Positions 1 to 8,559 of a stretch of 18,068 nt of DNA are shown here, in pieces. Where the stretch lies: positions 1-18,068 of the forward strand of contig CAZIWX010000050.1 of NCBI GenBank assembly GCA_964543125.1. The letters are read 5' to 3'. Every line of letters begins with the position of its first letter. Within the stretch, counting starts at the first letter, position 1. A program made the position numbers and the translations under genes. The notes beneath the pieces were generated by a model. The model was not told the origin of the DNA. It did not search any database and saw only the letters and a program-made list of their open reading frames with translations. Source of the stretch: CAZIWX01 sp964543125. GTDB lineage: Bacteria; Fidelibacterota; UBA8477.

Positions 1-19
1 GGCGGTGGGAGTCGAAGCC

Positions 20-2362
20 ATGTCGATTAAAAGTTTCAATTCTAATGTTTACAGTTATTTGGTGAGTGCAATTATCGCAATTGGCATCCTCACCGGATCC
101 CCGCTTACAGCCCAGACCCTTGCGGGTTACACCTTTTGCCTCGACCCGGGACACGGACCGGGAAATACCAACACCGGACCAACCGGACTGCACGAGCATG
201 TAATCAACCTGCGCGCCGCCCGGGCGCTCTCTGATTTATTGTATTCGGTGCAGGCCGACACGGTGATTTTAACCCGCGACGAAACCACCACAACCAACCC
301 GACTTTGACTCAGCGTGAGCAAATCGCCAACTCTAATAATGTAGATTGGTTCCATTCGGTTCACCATAACGCCACGGGCTGGCCGGAAAATCCATCCATT
401 CGCTATACCCTGGTGCTCTACTCGGAAAATTCGGATCACACCCCCCTTAATCCGGGCTCGGAAAACATGGCTCCGCTCATCTCCCAGAGAGTGTTTGAAG
501 CTCTTCGGACCTCGGAATACCGCGTATTTGGAGATTATTCATTTTATGGAACACCAAACTATCTCGGTGTTTTAAACGATCTCACCATGCCCAGCGAGTT
601 ATCTGAAGCCACGTTTCACGATCATCCGGGGGAGGAGGCTAAACTTTATAATCCGGACTTCACCCGCCTGGAGGGGCGCGGCATCTTTTACGGCATGCTG
701 GATTATTTTACAGGTATTCACTACACCGATGGCGTGATTTCAGGCATTATCACCGATAGCGACACTAATCTACCCCTCGATAGCGTCCGGGTGACACTCG
801 CACCGGGCGATTCCATCCATTTCACCGATAACCACCACTCCGGTTTTTTCGCTTTTCGCCATTTGCCGCCCGGCCAGTATACAGTCTCAATTGAAAAGTC
901 CGGATACATGAGTCTCACCGATTCGGTTCAGGTTCATGCCGGATTGTATGATTTTGCGGATTTCTCCACGGGCAGTACCGCCCGGCCAACCGTGATTTCC
1001 GCGACTCCGGAAGACAGCACGACCGGTCAGGGAATTTGGGATGATCTGACCCTGACCTTCTCCCGGCCCATGAATCGCCAAAGCGTAAGCTCAGCATTAT
1101 ATTTATACAATTCCACTGATAGCCTGACCTGGCTCTCCACCTGGTCAGATGGAGATCGCCGGCTGGAGATCAATCCATTAGGAGCGCTCCTGCCGGTAAC
1201 CTGGTATCAGCTCGAAATTGATACCACGGCGCTGGATCAATTCGGTCATCATCTCGTGGGTTCGGCCGGCGCCACTTATTTCGCACTGAATTTTCGAACA
1301 CACTCAACCGACAGCCTGATGATTCCAATTGCAATCTATCCCAATGAACAAGAACGGCAAGTGATGCCGGCTCAAACCGTAGCGGTCCATTTTTCCCACC
1401 CCCTTGCAGCCGGGGTTGATTACACCAATAAGCTTATTATTCTCAGCGACAACTTTAGGCGCATCTATGGCCGGGTTGATACGGATACTACGAATGGCTT
1501 GGCCGACGGATTGACCCTGATCCCGGATGTGCTTTTTGAACCCGGCCGAAGCTACACCGCAACTCTGCTGAACAGTATCGCGGACACAGCCGGTCTCACC
1601 CTGGAAGATCATTTTTCCTGGACTTTTTGGGTTTCTGGCCGGCACTACGAGGTTTCCGTGCTGGATTCGGGCTCAACCCCTGATAATTGGGATGTTGATT
1701 ACCTGGATAACGCCACCGCGTGGGCTGAATCAGTTACCCGGCCCGCGATACACGACAGTACAGCTTATCGTTTGGCGATTTCGCGTTTGACCGGTTCCAC
1801 GGCAAGTGAGGCGGGACTGCGCTGGGCCGGCGCCCCTCTGGATCTGGAACCGGGACAGAGTCTTGGATTTTATGCCTGCGGCGCTCCGGTGTTTATTTAC
1901 GCCGCCGATGGTTCGCATCTCAACGCCTGGCCGGCTTCTCGGGGTTGGCATTTTTATAGTTTTACAGCTCAGAACTCAGCTACGGTTAGTGGAATCGGAT
2001 TCCAATTGCCTGAAAATGTTGAGCAAGCGGATGCATATCTTGACCAAATCATCCTTGTGACCGATATAACGGAAATCAGACCGGATAAGGCCCTCACTGC
2101 ACGAAATTTCCGCCTTACGGCTTACCCTAATCCATTTAATTCAACAACCATAATACCCTTGCCCCTACAGGAGCGAACGACTAAGTTGACTCTGTATAAT
2201 TTATTGGGTGAGCAAATTATTCAGATGCAAATTCCCGCGGGTCAACCAACTTTAAAATTAGATTTTAACCGGGTGGCTCCTACCGCCCCGAGTGGTGTAT
2301 ACCTGTTAAAAGTGAGCAATAGCAGCCGAGGGTATACGACCAAACTCCTATATTTAAAATAA
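20..2362 (+). CDS. Secreted N-acetylmuramoyl-L-alanine amidase (Amidase_3) with Ig-like modules and T9SS sorting domain
   Basis: Likely cleaves the amide bond between N-acetylmuramic acid and the peptide stem of peptidoglycan, using zinc. Seen in the 780-residue product: a hydrophobic signal segment (about 12-31) ending PLTAQ; the Amidase_3 motifs DPGHG (H45), a Glu zinc ligand at E59, SVHHN (H115) and a catalytic Glu in SEATFHDHP (E196). A carboxypeptidase-regulatory-like beta domain follows (about 238-312), then two Big_5-like domains (about 322-425 and 435-540), a beta-rich region, and a sorting tail from about 697 with AYPNPFN and LYNLLGE. The open frame begins at GTG 5, but ATG 20 has GGGAG eight bases upstream and opens directly onto the signal peptide. 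The sorting tail implies export by type IX secretion, so the enzyme probably acts at the cell surface or on other cells rather than in division. Family call is firm; target is inferred. Confidence 0.9.
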   Translation: MSIKSFNSNVYSYLVSAIIAIGILTGSPLTAQTLAGYTFCLDPGHGPGNTNTGPTGLHEHVINLRAARALSDLLYSVQADTVILTRDETTTTNPTLTQREQIANSNNVDWFHSVHHNATGWPENPSIRYTLVLYSENSDHTPLNPGSENMAPLISQRVFEALRTSEYRVFGDYSFYGTPNYLGVLNDLTMPSELSEATFHDHPGEEAKLYNPDFTRLEGRGIFYGMLDYFTGIHYTDGVISGIITDSDTNLPLDSVRVTLAPGDSIHFTDNHHSGFFAFRHLPPGQYTVSIEKSGYMSLTDSVQVHAGLYDFADFSTGSTARPTVISATPEDSTTGQGIWDDLTLTFSRPMNRQSVSSALYLYNSTDSLTWLSTWSDGDRRLEINPLGALLPVTWYQLEIDTTALDQFGHHLVGSAGATYFALNFRTHSTDSLMIPIAIYPNEQERQVMPAQTVAVHFSHPLAAGVDYTNKLIILSDNFRRIYGRVDTDTTNGLADGLTLIPDVLFEPGRSYTATLLNSIADTAGLTLEDHFSWTFWVSGRHYEVSVLDSGSTPDNWDVDYLDNATAWAESVTRPAIHDSTAYRLAISRLTGSTASEAGLRWAGAPLDLEPGQSLGFYACGAPVFIYAADGSHLNAWPASRGWHFYSFTAQNSATVSGIGFQLPENVEQADAYLDQIILVTDITEIRPDKALTARNFRLTAYPNPFNSTTIIPLPLQERTTKLTLYNLLGEQIIQMQIPAGQPTLKLDFNRVAPTAPSGVYLLKVSNSSRGYTTKLLYLK

Positions 2363-2380
2363 TGAAAGTACGAGGTTCAA

Positions 2381-3307
2381 ATGTTTACTAACCAGCTGAA
2401 CTCGAAATTACTGCTGTTATTGATCTCCGGGTTGATCTCCATGCTTTTTGCGGCTGAGCCGCGACTTCTTACAACTTCCGATCAAGCATTAATCTGCCCG
2501 ACCTGGTCCCCTGCCGGTGATTATATCGCGGCCAGCGGCAGCGGTTACCGCGGGGTTTGGCTTATCCGGGTTGCCGATGGAAAATTAATCCAGCTAAGCG
2601 ATGCGAATGCGGCCGGGTTTGGAATGGCCTGGAGTCACACCGGCCGGTATCTCGCCACCACGGAAAACAAAGCCGGACAGGCGCCGAATCGCACGGCGCT
2701 GCGGGTTTATGATATGCGCACCTTGACCGGATCAAATTATTCGGATTATTCCAAACGGCTTACGGGAACCGTGAGCTGGACCCCGGACGATCAGGGAATA
2801 TTTTTAGTAGGACATTTTCCACTGCATGATGCTTACTTCAAATTTGCCTCGCAGGCATCCGGTCACGGGTATAATCTATTTTCAATCATTCATGATCAGG
2901 TTGTTGAATATAACAGTGAATCTGAAGAGATGATCACCATCCTCGCCGGCCAACGCGTTCTAAACCTTCAAATCGCCCCCGACGGTAAAACCTTTGTTTG
3001 CGAAAAGACCGGCGGCGGGTTGATCATCGGAAACAAAGACGGTATCCTGGCGCAAACGGATCAAGGTGAACGCCCGCGCTGGAGTGTGGACGGCCAGTAC
3101 CTTGTATTTCAAATAACCAAAGACAATGGCCACGAAATCTTGGCCTCCGATATCTGGCGAATTAAGGCTGATGGAACCGGGCTTACCCAACTTACGGATA
3201 CACCGGATGCCATGGAGTTTAATCCCTCACTCGCACCGGATAACAAGAAAGTCGTTTTTGAAAACCTCGTCTCCCGTCACATCTATGAACTTGATCTGGG
3301 TAAGTAA
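2381..3307 (+). CDS. TolB-like / PD40 beta-propeller secreted protein
   Basis: A 308-residue exported protein with a hydrophobic N-terminal segment ending in SMLFAAE (signal peptide, cleavage near residue 25). The rest is a series of WD40-like PD40 blades, visible as recurring PxWSPxGxYIA-type strands: PTWSPAGDYIAASG, MAWSHTGRYLATTE, VSWTPDDQGIFLVG, LQIAPDGKTFVCEK, PRWSVDGQYLVFQ and PSLAPDNKKVVFE. IWRIKADGTGLTQLTDTPD is the hallmark TolB-propeller strand. No catalytic motif or sorting tail is seen, so the role is probably protein or ligand binding in the periplasm. ATG 2381 is preceded by GAGG at about six bases. It starts 18 bp after the amidase gene, so the two are probably co-transcribed, but no specific partnership can be read from the sequence. 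Confidence 0.8.
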   Translation: MFTNQLNSKLLLLLISGLISMLFAAEPRLLTTSDQALICPTWSPAGDYIAASGSGYRGVWLIRVADGKLIQLSDANAAGFGMAWSHTGRYLATTENKAGQAPNRTALRVYDMRTLTGSNYSDYSKRLTGTVSWTPDDQGIFLVGHFPLHDAYFKFASQASGHGYNLFSIIHDQVVEYNSESEEMITILAGQRVLNLQIAPDGKTFVCEKTGGGLIIGNKDGILAQTDQGERPRWSVDGQYLVFQITKDNGHEILASDIWRIKADGTGLTQLTDTPDAMEFNPSLAPDNKKVVFENLVSRHIYELDLGK

Positions 3308-3330
3308 TAATTTTTACCCTTGACCGATAA

Positions 3331-3360
3331 AAAAAAGCCTCCGGTTGATGGAGGCTTTTT
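3331..3360. terminator. Bidirectional intrinsic terminator
   Basis: AAAAAAGCCTCC (3331-3342), a seven-base loop, then GGAGGCTTTTT (3350-3360) form an 11-bp stem flanked by A-tract and T-tract on either side. It lies between two convergent genes, 23 bp after the plus-strand stop and 21 bp before the minus-strand stop, so it can end transcription from both directions. Confidence 0.92.
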
Positions 3361-3381
3361 CATTTTTGAAAGGGTGTGGTT

Positions 3382-3882
3382 TTAGAATTCGAACCGCTCC
3401 AGATCAGCAATTCCCGAATCAATCAAAGTCGAGTCCATTTGCAGCCAGATCAGAATATTTTTCTCCCGATAGAAAATATGCGATTTGCCCATACCGGTTG
3501 TCCGGAATCGAGCCTGTCGATCCATGTGGTCGAATTTGAGTGGTGTAAACACAGCCGTACCGTTGGCCAACTTCATCGACATACTCATATTGTCACTTTT
3601 GGCACCGGCTTCACCCGGATAAATACTCAAATAAAGAATATCTTTATCCGCTTCCGGTCCATAATACCCAATCTCGTAAGTTTCCGTACCGAGTGATTTG
3701 CCATGCATTTGGTTAATCACCCGGGCAGCTTCCGGACCTGTTTGAACCTTTGTGAGTATCAGGCCCGCCAAAGATTTAGGCAACCGGGTCGCTGGTGTGT
3801 TTCCACATTGAGCTAGGAAAACAGTCAGGCCAACCAAAATCACGACGCTTCCCCAACTTTTTCCTGCTTTTGGTCTGTTCAT
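3382..3882 (-). CDS. Putative lipoprotein of unknown function
   Basis: A 166-residue protein not recognised as any named family. After a short basic start (KAGKSW) there is a hydrophobic segment (about 12-24) and a candidate lipobox LAQC with the lipidated Cys at 26. Glutamine at the -1 position is unusual for a lipobox, so simple export is possible. The mature part is mixed alpha/beta with a Met-rich stretch (MSMSMKL) and aromatic strands near the C-terminus (HIFYREKNILIWLQM). ATG 3882 has GAAAGGA five bases upstream, which supports real translation. It is the last gene of the minus-strand series and ends just before the bidirectional terminator; 84 bp separate it from the large exoprotein gene. 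Confidence 0.65.
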   Translation of the reverse strand: MNRPKAGKSWGSVVILVGLTVFLAQCGNTPATRLPKSLAGLILTKVQTGPEAARVINQMHGKSLGTETYEIGYYGPEADKDILYLSIYPGEAGAKSDNMSMSMKLANGTAVFTPLKFDHMDRQARFRTTGMGKSHIFYREKNILIWLQMDSTLIDSGIADLERFEF

Positions 3883-3966
3883 TGGTATCCTTTCAACAAT
3901 TGTTATGAATTATTTCCACCTTAACCTTACAGCCTCTTTTAAAAGCAAAATTTCAGCCAGAAAATT

Positions 3967-6900
3967 TTAACGCAGAAGTAATATCTTGCGCGTTTGCTGA
4001 AACCCGTTCGCCTGCATCCGCACAAGGTATAATCCGGATGCAGCCGGTTGCCCGCTTGCCAGCGTGCCAGCCCAAGTCATCTCGTAATAACCCGGTTGGA
4101 GAATTTGCTCATGGATGATGGCCACCTCGCGTCCCAATAAATCGTAAACAGTGAGACGCAGATTACCCGTCTTGGGTATGCCGATTCTAAAGTTGGTGCT
4201 GGGATTGAACGGATTGGGATAGGCCGGACTTAAGCTGAATTCCCGCGGCCGCATCGGATCAGTGCCAGTTCCCACATAGTGTTCTACCCGCAATGTAAAA
4301 GTTGAATCAGAAACATGCTCTTCGGTTTCTGAAATTGCCATCACCCACCACGCCAAACCGTTTGAATCCGGCTGCAGAGTCAGGAGAGTATCCAATGACA
4401 GCGTTTTCAGGGTATCCGGGCCGGTGAACCAAATCAATGTGTCCTGTTGGCCGGCGGCTATTAATTGATACCCAACCGTCGTAGCCGGATCAGGATCGGT
4501 AGTAGAATGCCACTCGAAGGTAACTTCAGACAGCGTATCCAGCAGGGTGGAATCGGGTGCAGGCTCCATAAGCGCGAAATCGTGCATGGGAAACAGACTG
4601 CGAGGTGGCAAAATGACCAGAAAAGTGTCCGGACTGACCATGGTATCCTGCTGTGAATAGCTGCGGACAAACCAGTTTACCCATACCGGTTCGGTCATGA
4701 TCCAGCCCTGGGTAGCCAAATCAATATCGACTTGGGGGCCGGGCAATCGATTCACTACCTGCCAGGAACTATCAATGCCATAGAAAAGATCATAGCGGAC
4801 ATCGGCTCCCGGATCGGGATCTGACGCCGGCGTCCATTGAAAATGGATGATATTGGGAAGCCAGATTGCACTATCCGCCGGTTCTTCCAGCATCACCGCG
4901 TTCACGGGAGTTTCATTGATCCCCGAAACCAGTATCAGATCATCGAGAAACCAGCCCGGCCGGTTAGTATTGGCGTCTGACGAAAATTGGAACCGAAAGC
5001 GGATGCTGTCATTCACAAATTCGGATAAATCGCAAATCGCACGGCGCCAGGTGTTGGATGTCCCGGAAAATACGGGATCATTATGCAGGGGACTGCTGGT
5101 GGAATACATGTAATCCGGGTACCCGCCCAGGGGAGTCAACAGCGTCCAGGTATCGCCTTGGTCCGTTGATATTTCAATGTTCCCGCCATCATACGCCCGG
5201 GTTGAGTAGCTGGAAGAAGCCTCCATGTCATACCAGTGGTAAAAAACCAGATACTGAAATCCGAACCCATTCAGATCATAATCCGGGGTGGTCAGGGTAC
5301 AGTAGCTCAAACCGGTATAATTCCCTAACAAATTAGTTCCCCAGACATGGACTCCCGAGTAAGCTGCCGCGGGGCCGGTTTGTGGTGAACCCCATTGCCA
5401 GCGGGTCGTGCCGAATCCGATATCCGGCGTAAAGCCGGCCGCGTTAAACTCCAGGTCCGTGTTCAGCAAGTCGCGTGCTCCTGGCACTGGTTCGCAATGG
5501 AAATAGCCCGAATCGGGATAGGAATAGGGTGGATTCACACCGGCTATTTCCTTCAGCCAAACCTTGTAATACAAAGTGTCTGAATTGGCGGCGATTGCCG
5601 CGGGAACACTCAATTCACCGATCCACCGGGTCCAGGAGTATGGATTCAGATCGGAGCGGCCCAGCCAATTGCCCGCCCCGTCAAACGTCTCCACCCAGAC
5701 CGAATCGAAATCTATGACCGAGGTGTTCTCGAGCATGATCCGCGGTGGCCAGTTCTCCAAAGGAAAATCACCTAAGGGACGGTGATGAATTTGGGGCGTC
5801 TCCAAATCGGGAATATAATTCAGGATAGAATCCGAAATCACACTTTCATTGCCAAAATAGTCCACCGCGGCGATGCGGAAATTGAGCGGTGTGAATTGCG
5901 GCAGGTCTTCAACTACGGTCTCGCCGGTGCGCATATCGGAAAGATGCGGATCATCAGCCATTTCCCAGACCGGTGAATTCTCAGTGACCGGATTCGTATC
6001 CCAATAAATACGATAGGTTTTGAAATTCGTATCAGACACCGGATCCCAGGCAACATCCATAAATATGTCGCTGATGAAAATGGCGTGAAAATTCTGAATT
6101 TGTTCCGGCGCGGTTGTGTCGGCAACGGTTTGAAAATTCGTCAGATACGCATCCATAGCCTGGATAAAAGGTTCATAATATTCGAGTAACTTTGAGAAAT
6201 TACGCCAGCCGCGGGGCATTATCGAACGATTGTACAGTGAATCCAGACTCATGAACAGGTTGTCAAATAGCTGCGGTTTTTCATCCAGCTCGACCTGGAC
6301 CCAGGGTTCGTACACACTCCAGCCCGGGATAAATTGCCGCAAATAATTCATCTGAGTACCGGTACTGGGACCCAATAATTCTGATGTATGGGTGATGGGG
6401 TAGGCGTCACCCGACCAACTATAGTAATTAAATATACCGTCGTAGTGGACTTGGTAATAATCCGTCACCGGTACGGCTAGGTGGAGGCCAAATTCCCCGG
6501 CATAAATCGGGTTTTCCACGGTAAAATTCACGACATCGAGATGGTCATCGGTTACATCACGAATTGGCTTATTGACATACCCGGCATCCCACCCGCCTGA
6601 CAGAACGATGGACTTATACCCGGCGTGGGCGCTGTTGTTATCAAAACTATGGGTATGCAATACCAAGGGTGCGTGGGGTTGCGAATTGAGCAGCGAATCA
6701 CACAACACTTCGTGGAAGGTCTCAAATAAAGAATTAGCGTTGCGGGCCGGATCCGAGTAAGAGGAATTATTAACATAATCCCCTACTTCATTCCATTTTA
6801 CCTCGCGCCCGGCTCCGGCAATCATAAATGCCCGGGCGTCCAACTGCTGAAACAGGGACATTCCCACATAGGGAGCGATAAAATCATCAGTGGGATGGGG

Positions 6901-7473
6901 CACTTCCACCAAAACAAAATTTCGTTCAGCCGCGGGATTAAAAATGTACAGCCCCCAGCCGTTGCTGAAACTACCCACCACATCGTCCTGGGGATCAGGC
7001 GTGTTATTGGTATCAACAAAACTGCTGTCCAACCGCTCACGCAGCATCCAGTAGGTGCGGGCATAAACTGTGTCAGTGAATAAGACAAATTCATAGTGAA
7101 AAGCAGCCGCGGAATCGATCACCATCTGAGCCACGGTCTGGGTATCACCCCGCATCAGGCGGCTGAAGATTTCATGCCAATAACTTAAAGTCGAGCCGTT
7201 GTCCGGCAAAATTCGGTAATCCCCGAATCCATTGGTTTGATAATCCAGCCATTCGGGCCCGTAATCGTTAAATCCCGGCCGGGCAATACCTTCGGAGATA
7301 TGACTCACATAATTGTCGTAAGCGGTAGTTGTGGAATTGCCACCCAGGAATTCCATCAGATTCCCGGTTTCATGCAAAATCTGAGCGTGACCGGTCCGGG
7401 CAAATCCCAGTATCAGCATGGCTATCACGCAAATTCGGTAGAAATATTTTCCGGCAGTCGAAATCGTCAGCAT
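3967..7473 (-). CDS. Large secreted multidomain protein with hydrolase-like N-terminal domain and T9SS sorting tail
   Basis: About 1168 residues. A signal peptide (hydrophobic stretch near 15-28, cleavage after TGHA) is followed by an unassigned alpha/beta domain of about 400 residues. That domain carries VEVPHPTDD (near 190-200), a helix with ETFHEVL (near 251-258) and LVLHTHSFDNN (near 270-280). The order of these His/Asp motifs recalls zinc-dependent N-formylglutamate-amidohydrolase-like or carboxypeptidase-like hydrolases, but this is a weak inference. Next come a fibronectin type III-like domain (about 455-555), a beta domain (about 560-655), an immune-inhibitor-A/MAM-like jelly roll (about 660-850, with YDGGNIEISTDQGDTW and PGWFLDDL), and two fibronectin-like repeats sharing FxW...DPDP (about 850-1075). 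The sorting tail holds SPAYPNPFNPST and YDLLGREV. The open frame extends to TTG 7479, but AAAGG abuts that codon and is well spaced for ATG 7473. Export to the surface by type IX secretion is likely; substrate unknown. Confidence 0.82.
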   Translation of the reverse strand: MLTISTAGKYFYRICVIAMLILGFARTGHAQILHETGNLMEFLGGNSTTTAYDNYVSHISEGIARPGFNDYGPEWLDYQTNGFGDYRILPDNGSTLSYWHEIFSRLMRGDTQTVAQMVIDSAAAFHYEFVLFTDTVYARTYWMLRERLDSSFVDTNNTPDPQDDVVGSFSNGWGLYIFNPAAERNFVLVEVPHPTDDFIAPYVGMSLFQQLDARAFMIAGAGREVKWNEVGDYVNNSSYSDPARNANSLFETFHEVLCDSLLNSQPHAPLVLHTHSFDNNSAHAGYKSIVLSGGWDAGYVNKPIRDVTDDHLDVVNFTVENPIYAGEFGLHLAVPVTDYYQVHYDGIFNYYSWSGDAYPITHTSELLGPSTGTQMNYLRQFIPGWSVYEPWVQVELDEKPQLFDNLFMSLDSLYNRSIMPRGWRNFSKLLEYYEPFIQAMDAYLTNFQTVADTTAPEQIQNFHAIFISDIFMDVAWDPVSDTNFKTYRIYWDTNPVTENSPVWEMADDPHLSDMRTGETVVEDLPQFTPLNFRIAAVDYFGNESVISDSILNYIPDLETPQIHHRPLGDFPLENWPPRIMLENTSVIDFDSVWVETFDGAGNWLGRSDLNPYSWTRWIGELSVPAAIAANSDTLYYKVWLKEIAGVNPPYSYPDSGYFHCEPVPGARDLLNTDLEFNAAGFTPDIGFGTTRWQWGSPQTGPAAAYSGVHVWGTNLLGNYTGLSYCTLTTPDYDLNGFGFQYLVFYHWYDMEASSSYSTRAYDGGNIEISTDQGDTWTLLTPLGGYPDYMYSTSSPLHNDPVFSGTSNTWRRAICDLSEFVNDSIRFRFQFSSDANTNRPGWFLDDLILVSGINETPVNAVMLEEPADSAIWLPNIIHFQWTPASDPDPGADVRYDLFYGIDSSWQVVNRLPGPQVDIDLATQGWIMTEPVWVNWFVRSYSQQDTMVSPDTFLVILPPRSLFPMHDFALMEPAPDSTLLDTLSEVTFEWHSTTDPDPATTVGYQLIAAGQQDTLIWFTGPDTLKTLSLDTLLTLQPDSNGLAWWVMAISETEEHVSDSTFTLRVEHYVGTGTDPMRPREFSLSPAYPNPFNPSTNFRIGIPKTGNLRLTVYDLLGREVAIIHEQILQPGYYEMTWAGTLASGQPAASGLYLVRMQANGFQQTRKILLLR

Positions 7474-7499
7474 GACCAACCTTTGAGGGGTAGTTTACG

Positions 7500-7511
7500 T
7501 AGGCGCGCCTA
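7500..7511. repeat. Perfect 12-bp palindrome TAGGCGCGCCTA
   Basis: A self-complementary 12-mer lies 27 bp before the start of the large exoprotein gene, in the 90-bp gap after the guanidine-enzyme gene. A run of T follows on the plus strand, but no plus-strand gene ends here and the stem has no loop, so it is more plausibly a protein-binding site or chance. No clear promoter could be placed in this gap. Confidence 0.35.
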
Positions 7512-7563
7512 TTTTTGCACCTGCTAAAGGGTTACATTTTTATTGAAGTAAATTGACTGAATC

Positions 7564-8523
7564 TTAATCGGTGGTGGGCCGGCCATGGTAAATTTCGTTG
7601 GTCAAACAGTGGACGGAGCCGCCGGCATATCGAAAATAGGTCAAGGGTGTGATGTAACGCTTAATTCCCAGTTCCTTCAGGTGCATTTCGACTCCCGGTG
7701 TGTGGAATTTCGAGCTATTCACCATGACCCCCGGTCCTGTTAGAGCATTCACGGCATAACACCCTAATTCCCGGCCCTCTCCACTGGAATCAAACAGGTC
7801 GATGTCGATGATGGGTACACCCAGGTTTTCCAGCGCTCGAATACTGCGGGAGTGTAAGGCGCGCCGGGCGGTGATAATTGCCAGGAGTCGATTGCTTGCA
7901 CCCACTACTGGTGTAAAAACCGTGTCCAGGTGATATCCTTCCGATTCGATGAGAATAAACTCATCCGGATGGATTAAATTCCGTACATAATCATGCCCGG
8001 CTTCATTGGAGCGGGACAAACCGCCGAAATAGAACCGGCCGTCTTTGGTTTCAAAATAACTGATATCCCCGCCTTCCAACCGCGCTTCTTCCGGCAAAGT
8101 AATGATAGTTTTATTGAACTTTTGCTCAATCAGCCGGGCGTGATAATCACCCTCATGCTCCCGATCATGTACGCTGAACCGGGCTTTGATCCAAATATTC
8201 TTGTACATTAATCCGGCATCCCGTATAAATACAGCATCATGATACAAACTGTGGGGTTGATTGAGCTCGTCCGGAAACGGCACGATGTGAAGGTGGAATC
8301 CGGCCAAGAGCAGGGTATCGATAAAATTCAACCAGTTTTTCCGGAGAATTTCCTGATCGGGGATAATCCCCGCCCGGTTGGCATGAAAAGTGGCATAGTT
8401 CAGACTACTCTCGGACTCGCCCCAATGGACCGGGTAACCGTTATACCAAACGCCCTTCACCACGTCCGTGACGGGTGGTAAACCAACGATTATGATCTCG
8501 TTATAAAGATCGTCGATTCCCAC
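7564..8523 (-). CDS. Guanidine-modifying (amidinotransferase/DDAH/arginine-deiminase) superfamily enzyme
   Basis: A 319-residue cytoplasmic enzyme of the pentein fold that attacks a guanidino or amidino carbon through a Cys nucleophile. Seen: DAVFIRD (about 96-102, substrate-binding Asp and Phe), RLEGGD (about 148-153), GYHLDTVF with the catalytic His near 198, and GGSVHCLTNEI near the C-terminus with the nucleophile Cys near 306. Length and motif order match dimethylargininase/amidinotransferase-type members better than the longer arginine deiminases. Hydrolase versus transferase, and the substrate, cannot be decided from motifs. The open frame begins at TTG 8538, but AAAGGG (8530-8535) sits six bases before GTG 8523, so GTG is preferred. 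It follows lpd by 36 bp and probably rides on the pyruvate dehydrogenase transcript, although no metabolic link is obvious. Confidence 0.85.
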   Translation of the reverse strand: MGIDDLYNEIIIVGLPPVTDVVKGVWYNGYPVHWGESESSLNYATFHANRAGIIPDQEILRKNWLNFIDTLLLAGFHLHIVPFPDELNQPHSLYHDAVFIRDAGLMYKNIWIKARFSVHDREHEGDYHARLIEQKFNKTIITLPEEARLEGGDISYFETKDGRFYFGGLSRSNEAGHDYVRNLIHPDEFILIESEGYHLDTVFTPVVGASNRLLAIITARRALHSRSIRALENLGVPIIDIDLFDSSGEGRELGCYAVNALTGPGVMVNSSKFHTPGVEMHLKELGIKRYITPLTYFRYAGGSVHCLTNEIYHGRPTTD

Positions 8524-8559
8524 TGGAATCCCTTTCAAGCGGCTGGATTTAATTCAGAA

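Noticed and set aside
3895..3904. AACAATTGTT palindrome upstream of the small lipoprotein gene
   Set aside because: A ten-base AT-rich palindrome beside the ribosome binding site is expected by chance and has no partner repeats.
7500..7520. Palindrome plus T-run as an intrinsic terminator
   Set aside because: The T-run is on the plus strand, where no gene ends, and the stem would need its central CGCG as a loop, leaving only four pairs.
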